A DNA stretch of 64,000 bases from Trichocoleus sp. FACHB-46. Lineage in GTDB: Bacteria; Cyanobacteriota; Cyanobacteriia; FACHB-46. A model generated the notes under the pieces. It saw only the letters and a program-made list of their open reading frames with translations, ran no database searches and was not told where the DNA came from. The position numbers were made by a program, and so were the translations under genes. This document shows positions 1 through 9,078 of the stretch, in pieces; position 1 is the first letter of the stretch; the number at the start of each line of letters is the position of its first letter. The DNA lies in NCBI RefSeq assembly GCF_014695385.1, contig NZ_JACJOD010000014.1, forward strand, positions 186,001 through 250,000, read 5' to 3'.

Positions 1-1
1 T

Positions 2-532
2 TCGGTACAACAACTGCGGGAGCAAATGGTGGCTCAAGCCCCAGAACCCGCCGATGACAGTTTGCGTCACACCGTTGTGACTGAGCTGATGGCTTACCTG
101 GAGGAGCGGCAGCAGAGTGACTGTGCAGACTACTTCGCTTTACGACTGCAAGATTTACCTGCCCATGAAATTGAGGCAATTTTAGGGCTAACCCCTCGTC
201 AGAGGGATTACCTCCAGCAGCGATTTAAGTACCATTTAATTCGATTTGCGCTCTCTCACCATTGGGAATTGGTGCATCAGTGGCTAGAAGCTGACTTAGA
301 ACATAATCTGGGTTTGACACCCCAGCAGTGGGAGGCCTTTCAAACGCAAATCAGTGCGCAACAGCTTAGAATATTGCAGCTAAAGCAACAGCAATTTACC
401 AATCTCGCGATCGCTCAAGACGTTGGGTGCACAGTAACTCAAATCCAAAAACAGTGGTCTCAGTTGTTGGAGCAAGCTTGGGAAATTCGCAATAGCCTAG
501 TATCCGGAGCAAGTCCATCTACAGATGAATAG
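2..532 (+). CDS. hetZ: HetZ-like protein, C-terminal part (5' end outside window)
   Basis: The reading frame is open to the left edge, so this is the C-terminal part of a longer protein and the ATG at 26 is internal. The visible 170 or so residues are helical and hold two helix-turn-helix-like segments: an LPAHEIEAILGLTPRQRDYL stretch, and a second near the end. The same layout and the signature WLEADLEHNLGLTPQQW recur in the full-length gene at 28453-29583 (WLETSLQEHSLGLTPEQW), so the two are paralogs. HetZ is a DNA-binding regulator of heterocyst differentiation that is also found in non-heterocystous filamentous cyanobacteria. The PatU-like gene starts 11 bases downstream, which matches the known hetZ-patU arrangement and is the main reason for calling this HetZ rather than a relative. 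Confidence 0.6.
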   Translation, partial: SVQQLREQMVAQAPEPADDSLRHTVVTELMAYLEERQQSDCADYFALRLQDLPAHEIEAILGLTPRQRDYLQQRFKYHLIRFALSHHWELVHQWLEADLEHNLGLTPQQWEAFQTQISAQQLRILQLKQQQFTNLAIAQDVGCTVTQIQKQWSQLLEQAWEIRNSLVSGASPSTDE

Positions 533-543
533 GGGTTTAGGAG

Positions 544-1656
544 ATGACTAAGAATCCTGAATCATTTTCCGAAGAGTTACTCGCATGGCTACTGCAAGAC
601 TCCAACTCAGCTGAATTTTCAACTGAGACGGGTGCCAATTCTATCAATTCAGGCAACCAGGCTCAGGTTGAGCCGCTCGCTTCTAGTCAAGCGAACCCAG
701 CGGTTAACTATGAGAGTAACAGTCCTGAATTAGCAGACTTAGATCCGTTGGATTCAGAAGGGATAGACTTTGCACTGACTAACTCCAGTGAAGTGCCAGC
801 CTTCTCCCCGCACTCAGGGAGCCAATCACTCAAACCGGGAGAAATACTTACTGTGCAAGACAGATTCCACGCTCTTTTAAAGCGTCGATTACAAACTGAA
901 ATTCAACGCCATCCGCCCCTGTTTCCTTGGGAATCGGAGGTCTATGCTTACGAGCCTGATCAAGTTGACTCAACTGTGGTCGGGCAGGTTCCCAGGCGGT
1001 TATGGGCAGCTCAACTACGCAACCTGAGTGTCCCCGTTGCGCTACCAGAGGCGGTTCTGGCTCAATTGCTGGACCAATGCCAAGATTTGCTGCAAACTTC
1101 TTTGCGGGAAGGAGCCAAATTAGTTCGAGCGGTTGAGACCTTATTTCCGGGCCATACTCAAACTCTGAATGATTTGGCTGGTATGGTACTGGTGTCTCCG
1201 GCTCGCTCTGGAACCTTGGATGCTCAGATGGGATCCTCCCTATTAGAAACGAGCACTAAGTTTCCCGATAGTTATGAAGCGGCTACACCGAAGCAGCAAA
1301 TGGCGCTATCCCTTCTGGCGGCTCGCGAAATTTTAAGTTCGCTAACTTTATCGATTTCAGCTAGCCAATCTTGCCTGGAACGCCAGTGGTTAACAGCAGC
1401 AGGGCTGTTGACCTTGGAGATCCGCTATCAGCCTCAAGCAGAACCAAGACTCCGGGTGCAAGGTCGGTTACCTTCCGGTGGCAGCTTAAAGTTACAAGGG
1501 CGATCGACTCAATCAACCGCTTCTCGGTCGCGACCGGGTTGCATTAGCGTTGAGGTATTTGATCCACAACCCAATCAAACCTATCCTCTAACCGTGGAAT
1601 TCTACGACCAGGAGCAAGAGCCGCTGGTCTTTGTGATTCAGCCGCTGAGCGATTGA
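544..1656 (+). CDS. patU: PatU-like protein
   Basis: This 370-residue protein starts 11 bases after the HetZ-like stop, so the two are probably co-transcribed. Residues 1-95 are acidic, rich in Ser and Asn and probably disordered. Around residues 98-125 a charged amphipathic helix follows the PGEILTVQDRFHALLKRR segment. Residues 275-368 look like a compact beta-rich domain. In Anabaena, hetZ is followed by patU (split there into patU5 and patU3), which affects heterocyst patterning. Position and domain layout suggest this is the unsplit form. I recognise no catalytic motif. The name rests on context and general resemblance, so a cyanobacterial protein of unknown function remains possible. Confidence 0.5.
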   Translation: MTKNPESFSEELLAWLLQDSNSAEFSTETGANSINSGNQAQVEPLASSQANPAVNYESNSPELADLDPLDSEGIDFALTNSSEVPAFSPHSGSQSLKPGEILTVQDRFHALLKRRLQTEIQRHPPLFPWESEVYAYEPDQVDSTVVGQVPRRLWAAQLRNLSVPVALPEAVLAQLLDQCQDLLQTSLREGAKLVRAVETLFPGHTQTLNDLAGMVLVSPARSGTLDAQMGSSLLETSTKFPDSYEAATPKQQMALSLLAAREILSSLTLSISASQSCLERQWLTAAGLLTLEIRYQPQAEPRLRVQGRLPSGGSLKLQGRSTQSTASRSRPGCISVEVFDPQPNQTYPLTVEFYDQEQEPLVFVIQPLSD

Positions 1657-1769
1657 GTGCTTAACCAGAATTGATTTTGTACAGAAGCGCTAGGATAACT
1701 CCAAGGCGCTTATGGTTGGCTTGCTACCAACCGCTGAGCGGCTAGAGTTAACTGCTTCTGTATAAATCT

Positions 1770-4139
1770 ATGTCTAACTCACCTGGGGTACGGCAACGGC
1801 GAGGCATCCCTGTTTGGCAGCAGCTACAGCAGCGTTTGCAATCACTGCCAAACGTTGAGGTGGAGGACTCGATCCTACTACGAGTACTTGTGCAGGTACT
1901 GGTAACGGTGGGAATTATCGCAACCGATATCGCGGCCAAGGATGCAGTGGCAGAATGGCCGATTACCAGTTATTGGGCGATTCCGTTGAGCTTGTTGGGG
2001 GCTACTTGGAGCTGGTACCGTCGCCACGATCGCAACATCCCAACGAAATTTTGCTTAGCCATTGGCATGTTAGTGACGCTACTGGCTTTTTTTGTGCGTC
2101 TATTTGGCGAGCTGAATGATACTCGCTTAGCGTTGGCTCAGTTATTAATTCAACTTCAGGTTCTGCACAGCTTTGATCTGCCGCGTCGCAAAGACTTAGG
2201 CTACTCGATGGTGATTGGTCTGATTCTGCTAGGCGTGGCGGGTACACTCAGCCAAACACTAGCATTTGGGCCATTTTTGCTCGTATTCGTAGCGATCGCC
2301 TTACCTGTTCTCGTTTTAGATTACCGCTCTCGTTTGGGATTGGTATTTCAAGGCTGGAAACTCCGCGGTGCTGACCTGGCTCCTAAGCGTTTGGGTATTT
2401 TCCTGCTAGTTGTGGTCAGTCTGGGACTGATCATTTTTGCTTTTTTACCTAGGCTACCTGGCTACCAATTGCGGACGTTTCCGGTCAGCGCGCCCGTAGA
2501 CTTCCAAGGGAAATTTGACACGAGTCGGATTCTGAACCCTGGTTATGTGCGGGGGGGACGCGGCGGAGGTGAGGAAGGTGAAGGAGAAGGATCTGGTGCT
2601 GAAGCGGGACAACGGGGGCAAGGCCGAGGGAAGGGCAAGCTAGACGAAACCTACTACTACGGTTTTGATACCCAAATCAACCAAAACTTGCGCGGACAAA
2701 TGAAGCCCCAAGTTTTGATGCGGGTGCGATCGCAAGCAGAGGGTTTTTGGCGCGTAGTCGCCTTCGATCGCTACACCGGACAAGGATGGGAAATTTCGCG
2801 TAATGACCAAGCAGAGACGATTAACCGCTCTAGTTGGTCTTATCAATTTTTCCTCCCTCGGCCCATTGTTTTGGGCAAAGCCAAGGAAGTAGTTCAGACT
2901 TATACGATCGTGGCGGAAGAACTGCCAAACGTAATTCCAGCGATGGCTTGGGCCAAGGAACTCTATTTCCCAACTCGTCAGGTTGCTGTAGATCCAGAAG
3001 GTAGTTTGCGATCGCCCTTAGCCTTAGTAGAAGGCTTTACTTACACGGTGATTTCGGAAGTGCCTTACCGCAACCGAACGTTGCTAAGCAAGGCTGCCAC
3101 CGACTATCCGGAGGCGATCCGGAAAAACTATCTTCAAGTTCCACCCGAAATTGCAGCCAAGGTGCGACAGAAGACGCAAGAGATTTTAGCCACTGCTCCA
3201 AATCCGCTCACTAGTCCTTCTGAGCAAGCGCTTTATTTGGCTCAGTACTTGAAACAGCAATATACGATCCAGCCCGACTTAGCTTTTCTGGAAGATAACG
3301 ACGACTTAGTCGAAGCGTTTCTCTTTCGCTTTGAAGGCGGCTACCCAGATCATTTCTCAACTGTGCTCACCGTCATGTTGCGATCGGTCGGGATACCTGC
3401 GCGTTTGGTAACTGGGTTTGCACCAGGAGAATTTAATCCCTTTACTGGCTTGTATGTGGTTCGCAACACTGATGCCTATGCCATGACGGAGGTTTACTTT
3501 CCCAAGTATGGCTGGTTTGCGTTTGACCCCATTCCAGGTCATGAACTGATTCCTCCCTCTGTGGAAGAAAACCAAACTTTTAGTGTGCTACGGAAGTTTT
3601 GGCAGTGGGTAGCGGGCTGGTTGCCTTCTCCGGTGACGGGTATTCTCAGTGGCTTGTTTAATGCGATCGCGACCATCCTGACTCGAACAATCGGTTGGTT
3701 TCTAGGACTTTTTTCGAAAGGATGGCTGGGCCTGTTTACAGGACTGATTGTATCCGTTGGGCTGGCTTTTCTAGGTTGGTTGGGTTGGACAGGTTGGCGA
3801 AATTGGCGCTATCAACGCTGGCTGGCCAAACTACCACCCATGGAAAGCCTATACCAGCAAATGCTGGCTTGGTTGGCAACCCAAGGGTTTCACAAACGAC
3901 CCGCCCAGACTCCTCTGGAATATGCTCAGCAATGGTACAGCCACCCCTCGCCAGAGTATAGTCAAACGATTGCGGCGATCTCACATGCCTATGTGGGCTG
4001 GCGCTATGGAGGTCAAGCTGCGAATGTGAGGCAGCTACAGCAGCAGTTTCGCAGCTTGAAAAAGCAGCAAGCTAAGCGATCGCTTGCCATCTGGAAATTG
4101 AGAAGTCAACGTCTGATGCAAAGACAGAGCGCTCGATAA
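1770..4139 (+). CDS. TgpA-type membrane transglutaminase-fold protein, catalytic residues replaced
   Basis: This 789-residue protein has about six membrane helices in residues 30-230 (DUF3488/TgpA N region), a Gly/Glu-rich loop near 265-290, a transglutaminase-like domain at roughly 480-600, another membrane helix near 660-685, and a DUF4129-like tail. The fold landmarks LRSVGIPARLVTGF and YGWFAFDPIPG are clear. The usual catalytic triad is not intact: the Cys position in GGYPDHF is Pro526, the His position in DAYAMTEVYFP is Tyr570, and only Asp586 remains. It should therefore not be assumed to be an active Cys transglutaminase or protease. It may bind or scaffold at the membrane. It lies 113 bases after patU on the same strand. 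Confidence 0.85.
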   Translation: MSNSPGVRQRRGIPVWQQLQQRLQSLPNVEVEDSILLRVLVQVLVTVGIIATDIAAKDAVAEWPITSYWAIPLSLLGATWSWYRRHDRNIPTKFCLAIGMLVTLLAFFVRLFGELNDTRLALAQLLIQLQVLHSFDLPRRKDLGYSMVIGLILLGVAGTLSQTLAFGPFLLVFVAIALPVLVLDYRSRLGLVFQGWKLRGADLAPKRLGIFLLVVVSLGLIIFAFLPRLPGYQLRTFPVSAPVDFQGKFDTSRILNPGYVRGGRGGGEEGEGEGSGAEAGQRGQGRGKGKLDETYYYGFDTQINQNLRGQMKPQVLMRVRSQAEGFWRVVAFDRYTGQGWEISRNDQAETINRSSWSYQFFLPRPIVLGKAKEVVQTYTIVAEELPNVIPAMAWAKELYFPTRQVAVDPEGSLRSPLALVEGFTYTVISEVPYRNRTLLSKAATDYPEAIRKNYLQVPPEIAAKVRQKTQEILATAPNPLTSPSEQALYLAQYLKQQYTIQPDLAFLEDNDDLVEAFLFRFEGGYPDHFSTVLTVMLRSVGIPARLVTGFAPGEFNPFTGLYVVRNTDAYAMTEVYFPKYGWFAFDPIPGHELIPPSVEENQTFSVLRKFWQWVAGWLPSPVTGILSGLFNAIATILTRTIGWFLGLFSKGWLGLFTGLIVSVGLAFLGWLGWTGWRNWRYQRWLAKLPPMESLYQQMLAWLATQGFHKRPAQTPLEYAQQWYSHPSPEYSQTIAAISHAYVGWRYGGQAANVRQLQQQFRSLKKQQAKRSLAIWKLRSQRLMQRQSAR

Positions 4140-4164
4140 ATTACATAATCAAGGGCGATCGCTT

Positions 4165-4203
4165 GTCATAAAACAATTTACCCTCCTTAAACGGGAGGGT
4201 AAA
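4165..4203 (-). terminator. Hairpin terminator between convergent genes
   Basis: A ten-pair stem (TTTACCCTCC at 4177-4186 with its complement at 4194-4203) is followed on the minus strand by the T-rich run TTGTTTTATG. It ends transcription of the small minus-strand gene at 4263 and may also stop read-through from the transglutaminase gene. Confidence 0.7.
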
Positions 4204-4262
4204 AATTTGATTTATCTATGATTGCAGTAAGGAAGTTAGCACGCTAGGACGAAGTGATAAAC

Positions 4263-4490
4263 CTAGGCTCCTAAAAGCTCGATCGCAACTTCCTTAATAT
4301 GCTGCAAGTTAAAACAAGTAACTCGTCCCATTAAAATTCGAGCCGCTGCTCGGAACTCAAAATCTGCTTCCTGCTGATTAATTTCTTGGCCGAATAGCGC
4401 TTTAGCAGCTTGCTGAATCTCTACTAAGATTTGAGCATACTCGTGTTGATAGTCTTGTTGAGAATCGACAGGGATAGAGGGTAGGGTCAT
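4263..4490 (-). CDS. Small hypothetical protein
   Basis: I recognise no family. From the ATG at 4490 the product is 75 residues (MTLPSIPVDSQQDYQ...), soluble and helical, with many Gln and Glu in the middle and a hydrophobic C-terminal helix ending in AIELLGA. The frame continues upstream to an ATG at 4538, which would add 16 basic residues. Neither start has a convincing ribosome binding site, and I prefer the shorter form because the extra stretch looks like leader sequence. It is convergent with the transglutaminase gene and shares its terminator hairpin. A coding role is supported by the sustained frame and the terminator only. Confidence 0.5.
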   Translation of the reverse strand: MTLPSIPVDSQQDYQHEYAQILVEIQQAAKALFGQEINQQEADFEFRAAARILMGRVTCFNLQHIKEVAIELLGA

Positions 4491-4756
4491 AATCAGGCGC
4501 TCTGGTCGAGGTGAGTTTGGCAAAGCTGCATGACGCATGAGCCTGCTTATTTCAGAATTCCCGAACTCACCAAAACTATCCGTACCACAGCTTCAAGATT
4601 TCGTAAGGAACCGTCACCTTTACATAAAGGATTGGCTTGGAATCTGAGGACGCAGGAGCCAGCCGATCCGTAGTTTCTCCGAATTCTGGCTCCTAGGTTC
4701 TAGCTTCTAACTCTTATAAAGGGCTGTATAGCCCAACAAGCTTGGCTCCAGTCAGG

Positions 4757-7348
4757 CTACTTAGCTTTGGCTTCCAAAGCTTCTAAGCGACTCTTCAGAT
4801 CTTGGTTCTCCTTTTTCATCTGATCTAGCTCTTCGCGCAGTTGCTTCACAGCTTTATCAGAGCCAGCGTGCTTCTGAACTCTTTGGACTGCTTCTTCAGC
4901 AATGCGACGCACTCGACCGTCAGGAGTCTGATCGGCAAGAGCTTGGAGGATGGGAATTGCTTTGAGCGTTTCCATCTGCCCTAGAGCCGCAGCTACCGCC
5001 ACTTGAGTCAGGAAGAAAGTTTCCCGTGATAGCTCACTAAGACGCTCTAAGATCCGTGACAAATTCACGTTGGTTTGACCAGAGGAAATGCCCCCTAACG
5101 CCCGGATTGCGGCGAGACGTAACGATTGGGGGAGTCCAGGAGCGGTGTACTCTAAGATCAAATTCAAAGCTGCTTCTGAAGTTTTCATCTGGCTCAGTCC
5201 CGCGATCGCCCCGGATCGTACGACCTCATTCCAGCCTGACCGTTCTGCTAGAACTGTTTTCAGCAGCTTCAGCACCTTGTCATCCTTAGGTTTTTCATGC
5301 AGGTTAGAAGCAGCAATCCCACCAATGGCCCGAATAGCAGCGGCTTCAACGTAGTAGCTGGGGTCGCCTTTTTCAACGATTGGTTTTAGGGCTTTATAGC
5401 TCTCAGAAGTCTTGATGCTAGCTAACGCTTCAACGACGGCTCGACGGACCTGGGCAACTTCATCCTTTAGCCCTGTGACCAGTCCTGCAAAGGCTTGGTC
5501 TAGTTTGACGTCTGCTAGTTGCTTAGCAATTTCTGCTCGGACTCCCCAAAAGCGATCGCGTTTTAGAGCATCCGATAGTGCCTTCACTGCTTCTAATCCA
5601 CCTTTCTTGGCTAAAGCCTCGGCAGCATAAATGCGGGAAATGGGGTCAGGATCATGCTGAAGCTGAGCTTTAAGTTCAGCGACGGGGTATTCCAGTGAAA
5701 CAGTTTTGAGGACGTGATTGCCTTGGTCAAAGCTGATGAACTGGGGCTTCTCTTCTAGGGGGAAGTAGAACGTCTGTTCCCGCTCATGGACTCGCACCGT
5801 GAAGGTTTTGAAGCTCTTCTCCTCACCTTCTACATACCCAAATGAAATCGGCAATTTGAGATCAAACAGCTCGTTCCGACTGCTGTTATCATTACTCTTC
5901 GCTTGGGTTTGAGTGATGGTGATTTTGGCTAACTTGCTATCGCCATCCCAGGCGTAGCTGACTTTATAGTCGGGATGTCCACCGCGAAACACATATTGAT
6001 CGAAGAGAAATAGCAAGTTGCGTCCCGTCGCTTTCTCGATCGCCCTTAATAAATCAATGGTTTCCACAGTTTGGTGAGCGTTGTCGTTGACAAAGGTGGC
6101 GATCGCTTTCCAAAACAAGTCATCCCCCAACTCCGCCCGGATCATGTGGTAGACACAAGCTCCTTTTTCGTAGAGGTGGCGATCGTAAAGCTCGATCGCT
6201 TCTCGATAAACGTGGGTGACAATGGGGCGACGGTAACGGGCAGTATCCTCTGCAATATAGTTGCGAGCTTCACCAAGCCGATAGTAAGCCGCTTCTTCGG
6301 CTCCGTATTCCTCTTCAGTCCACATCACTTCCGAGTAAGAAGCCATACCTTCTTTTAACCAAGCATGAGACCAGTGCTTGATTACCACCAAATCCCCAAA
6401 CCACTGGTGGGCCAGTTCGTGGCAGACCAAACTTTCGGTGCTGCGGTTATCTAGCGCGGCTCGTTCATCCAACAGGCAGCGATCGGTCAACAGCGTGGTG
6501 GAAGTATTTTCCATGCCGCCGAAAATGAAGTCATCGACGCAGACCTGAGCGTACTTCGGAAAAGGATAGGGATAGCCATACTTCTGGCTGAGAAACTCCA
6601 TCATTCGGGGAGTTTTGCCCATGCTGCGGCGGGCATCGGCTTCTCGGCTTTTTTCGACGTAATAAGGAACGGGTTTTCCTTGCCACTCATCGCGAATCTC
6701 GGCAAAGTCTCCGATTGCTAAGGTCATTAAATAAGTCGGATGCACCTGCTGTTGCAACCAGTGATAAATCTTGGTGTCGCCCTCAACCTCAGTGTTGATC
6801 AGCTCGCCGTTGGAAATTGCCGTTAAGTGCTTCGGCACCCGGACTCGAATTTCAGAGCTAGTCAATTGGCCTGGATAGTCAAAGCAAGGAAACCAGAAGC
6901 GAGAGTCTTCATCTTCGCCTTGGGTCCAGACCTGAACAGGTTTATTAGGATAATGCTTATCTGGTTGAATAAAGTAGAGACCTCGCTGGGGTTTTTCGAC
7001 GCTGTAGGCGATCGCTAACTCCAAGGGCTTCCCTGTTTCCGTGGGTTGCTGCAACTGGATGTACAGTTGTTCCCCATCGGTTTCAAAGGCTTGCTCAATC
7101 GCGGCAATTTTCACCGACTGAATGTTTAAGTTCACTGCATCCAAAGTCAGGCGATCGATGCCATTGCAAATTGGATTGAGGCGAATGGTGCAAGTGCCTT
7201 GGTAGGACTGGTTAGGAATGTCGAGAGCGAGATCTAAAAAGATATGCTCTACTTGACCAGGGCGATCGGGATTGTAGTGAGGCCGAGCACCCGGTAGCTC
7301 AAATGACTTATGGCTGTTCTGGTCAGAATCGAAAGACGACTGCAACAT
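4757..7348 (-). CDS. M1 family metallo-aminopeptidase with C-terminal HEAT repeats
   Basis: This 863-residue zinc aminopeptidase removes N-terminal residues from peptides. The M1 exopeptidase motif GGMEN is at 277-281. The zinc site HELAH is at 310-314, with the third ligand Glu333 in WLKEGMASYSE, so the HExxH-x18-E spacing is intact. From about residue 560 to 820 there are HEAT-type repeats (DPISRIYAAEALAKKGG, VAQVRRAVVEALASI and others) in place of the usual M1 C-terminal domain. The last 35 residues form a Lys/Glu coiled coil. There is no signal peptide, so it is probably cytoplasmic. The gene stands alone and is divergent from ssrA. The HEAT region probably binds substrate or a partner, which is inference. 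Confidence 0.9.
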   Translation of the reverse strand: MLQSSFDSDQNSHKSFELPGARPHYNPDRPGQVEHIFLDLALDIPNQSYQGTCTIRLNPICNGIDRLTLDAVNLNIQSVKIAAIEQAFETDGEQLYIQLQQPTETGKPLELAIAYSVEKPQRGLYFIQPDKHYPNKPVQVWTQGEDEDSRFWFPCFDYPGQLTSSEIRVRVPKHLTAISNGELINTEVEGDTKIYHWLQQQVHPTYLMTLAIGDFAEIRDEWQGKPVPYYVEKSREADARRSMGKTPRMMEFLSQKYGYPYPFPKYAQVCVDDFIFGGMENTSTTLLTDRCLLDERAALDNRSTESLVCHELAHQWFGDLVVIKHWSHAWLKEGMASYSEVMWTEEEYGAEEAAYYRLGEARNYIAEDTARYRRPIVTHVYREAIELYDRHLYEKGACVYHMIRAELGDDLFWKAIATFVNDNAHQTVETIDLLRAIEKATGRNLLFLFDQYVFRGGHPDYKVSYAWDGDSKLAKITITQTQAKSNDNSSRNELFDLKLPISFGYVEGEEKSFKTFTVRVHEREQTFYFPLEEKPQFISFDQGNHVLKTVSLEYPVAELKAQLQHDPDPISRIYAAEALAKKGGLEAVKALSDALKRDRFWGVRAEIAKQLADVKLDQAFAGLVTGLKDEVAQVRRAVVEALASIKTSESYKALKPIVEKGDPSYYVEAAAIRAIGGIAASNLHEKPKDDKVLKLLKTVLAERSGWNEVVRSGAIAGLSQMKTSEAALNLILEYTAPGLPQSLRLAAIRALGGISSGQTNVNLSRILERLSELSRETFFLTQVAVAAALGQMETLKAIPILQALADQTPDGRVRRIAEEAVQRVQKHAGSDKAVKQLREELDQMKKENQDLKSRLEALEAKAK

Positions 7349-7663
7349 TGGTAGAAGATGACCTGTAGGGCTAAAGAATAGAAGCGCCCACCCAAAAACC
7401 CAAAGAAGTTTTGGATTTCAAGAACTTCTGAGTTTTTGACTAGACCTTAAGACGGTTGACTAAACGAAGCCGAGCACACGGTTGTTTACAGAGTAGCGTG
7501 TTCTAGACCTGATATCTTAACTAACTCGAAGTCATATCCACTACTTTGTTACCTTGGGCTGGCGAACTGGTTAGAAGCAGCCGTTTCAGTCAGCCCTTAA
7601 GTGAAATAAGCTGCTATTCAACACATTTTGAAATAAATGAACTATAATTAGAGATCCAAGCAT
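7349..7663. other. Intergenic region between the M1 peptidase and ssrA
   Basis: This gap of about 315 bases lies between divergent genes and should hold both promoters. Apart from the ssrA -10 box, I see a partial hairpin at 7392-7415 (CCAAAAACCC with AGTTTTGG) and no open reading frame worth calling. Confidence 0.6.
7643..7648 (+). promoter_or_regulatory. -10 box of the ssrA promoter
   Basis: A perfect TATAAT lies 15 bases before the mature tmRNA 5' end. Transcription would start near 7655, leaving a short leader for RNase P to remove. No good -35 box stands at the usual distance; TTCAAC at 7617-7622 is weak and 20 bases away. Confidence 0.6.
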
Positions 7664-8046
7664 GGGGCTGCACTGGTTTCGACGTGATGGCGAAAGCTGC
7701 TTCGTGATGCAGGTCGAGAGTGAGTCACCTCTCGCAAATCAATGGCTCAAAACAAGTACATGCGAACAACATCGTACCCTTTGCTCGTAAAGCAGCTGCT
7801 GTTGCCTAAAAACCTCTCATAGGTTCGAGCGTCTGTAGTTTGACTCCGTTAAGGATTACAGACAAACCCCCAACGGATGCGTTAGCTAGTTACCTCTGGT
7901 TGACTGGTTAGCAAAGACTTTACCAGAGCATCCCATTGTCCGGGATAAAGGACAGTTCCCGCTTCGAGGATCAGAGAAGCTAAACCTGTGAACGATCGGG
8001 GGGTCAATACCCGTTGCGGACAGCGGTTCGATTCCGCTCAGCTCCA
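7664..8046 (+). ncRNA. ssrA: Transfer-messenger RNA (tmRNA)
   Basis: This RNA frees stalled ribosomes and tags the unfinished protein for degradation. The 5' end GGGGCTGCACTGGTTTCGAC and the 3' end GGTTCGATTCCGCTCAGCTCC are the classic tmRNA termini and pair as a seven-base acceptor stem with one G-U pair. The discriminator A is at 8046 and CCA is not encoded. The internal reading frame gives the tag ANNIVPFARKAAAVA and then TAA at about 7764-7811, a typical cyanobacterial tag. The length of 383 bases is normal, and the molecule is one-piece, not permuted. A terminator follows 15 bases later. Confidence 0.97.
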
Positions 8047-8060
8047 CTTCTAATTTTAGT

Positions 8061-8095
8061 AACCTCACCCATGCTTTAACTGGGTGAGGTTTTTT
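8061..8095 (+). terminator. ssrA terminator
   Basis: The stem AACCTCACCC / GGGTGAGGTT with loop ATGCTTTAACT runs straight into TTTTTT, giving a textbook intrinsic terminator 15 bases after the tmRNA 3' end. Confidence 0.93.
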
Positions 8096-8795
8096 ATTTA
8101 GGCTGAATCAGCTAGGCACTAGGCGTTTAGGTCAGAGAGCCAGCGCAGCTTAACGACAGCAACAGTTTCAAACAGGTCTACCACAACCAACTAAAAGATA
8201 GGTAGTGGCTAAGGTAGTCACCAGTAGAATAGTCATTGAAATCATAATCTTCGAAGCACCCTGTAATAGTTCACAGTCAACGACGACTCAATTTCATCTA
8301 GCCTAGTCAGATAGCTCAAGTTCGCTCTGCAAGCAGGCGCAAAAACCAGCAGATTTTGGTTCAAACAGCCTCAATCTCTTATCAGGACCGACAAGAGTGA
8401 AGCGATCGCTGAACCAGGTTAAATCATGTGGCAATGGCATGAGCGATCAACAGGAAACAAAATTTGACTCAGGCTGAAACACAGGGAACTTTAATCTGGG
8501 CCAAGCTATAGCAGCTTGACTTTGGCGTGAAGTTTTAGCTGAACTCTAAGGGCGTATTGTACAGCTTTATCACCGTATAAATACATAAGAAAAAGAATTT
8601 TCCTCATGCGCGATCGCGAAGCAAGCTAGGAAAGTAACTTGATACTATTAGCCATCCTTAAGTCAAGTTTTACTGTATAAACTAATACCTAAGAATCGGA
8701 GATTGCTTTTTAGAAACTTTACATCTCCTCCGTAATTGAGCGATCGCTGCTTGGTTCTCTATGTAAGCACTGAATTTATGGAGGGGACAGCAACG
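8096..8795. other. Long intergenic region without a recognised gene
   Basis: These 700 bases contain several HIP1-type GCGATCGC sites and only very short reading frames. I see no tRNA, riboswitch or repeat. The last 200 bases are AT-rich and probably hold the promoter of the small zinc-ribbon gene. A small RNA cannot be excluded by eye. Confidence 0.5.
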
Positions 8796-8993
8796 ATGCA
8801 AGTGCAAGCTCTCGAATGCCCCAAGTGCAGCAAGAAGGCAGTAGTTCAGCGCACCAGCGATCTTTATCTGTGCTTATCTTGCGACTTCAAGCGCGATTTA
8901 TCCAAGTCAGCGCCTTCTAAGCCAGACAACGATCTGTCTCTGATGTTGATGACGCTGCTGACGGCGCTCTTAATTGCACTGATCATTATTTAA
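8796..8993 (+). CDS. Small zinc-ribbon protein with C-terminal membrane anchor
   Basis: The product of 65 residues starts at the ATG at 8796, after GGAGGGGA at a workable distance; the frame is open further upstream but that part looks non-coding. Cys8-x2-Cys11 and Cys26-x2-Cys29 make a rubredoxin-like zinc knuckle (ECPKCSKK and LCLSCDFK). Residues 47-65 are a hydrophobic helix that runs to the end, so the protein is tail-anchored with its zinc site probably facing the cytoplasm. Small proteins of this form are seen across cyanobacteria, but I know of no assigned function. Confidence 0.7.
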   Translation: MQVQALECPKCSKKAVVQRTSDLYLCLSCDFKRDLSKSAPSKPDNDLSLMLMTLLTALLIALIII

Positions 8994-9078
8994 GTAAGCG
9001 TAAGTAAGGAGCGATCGCTCTTCGCATCAACCTGGAGACCGTGCCAAGATAATGGCAGTTTTGCGGGCTAGAGGATAG

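Noticed and set aside
8736-8795. Upstream extension of the small zinc-ribbon gene
   Set aside because: The extra 20 residues look random, and a GGAGGGGA ribosome binding site stands before the ATG at 8796.
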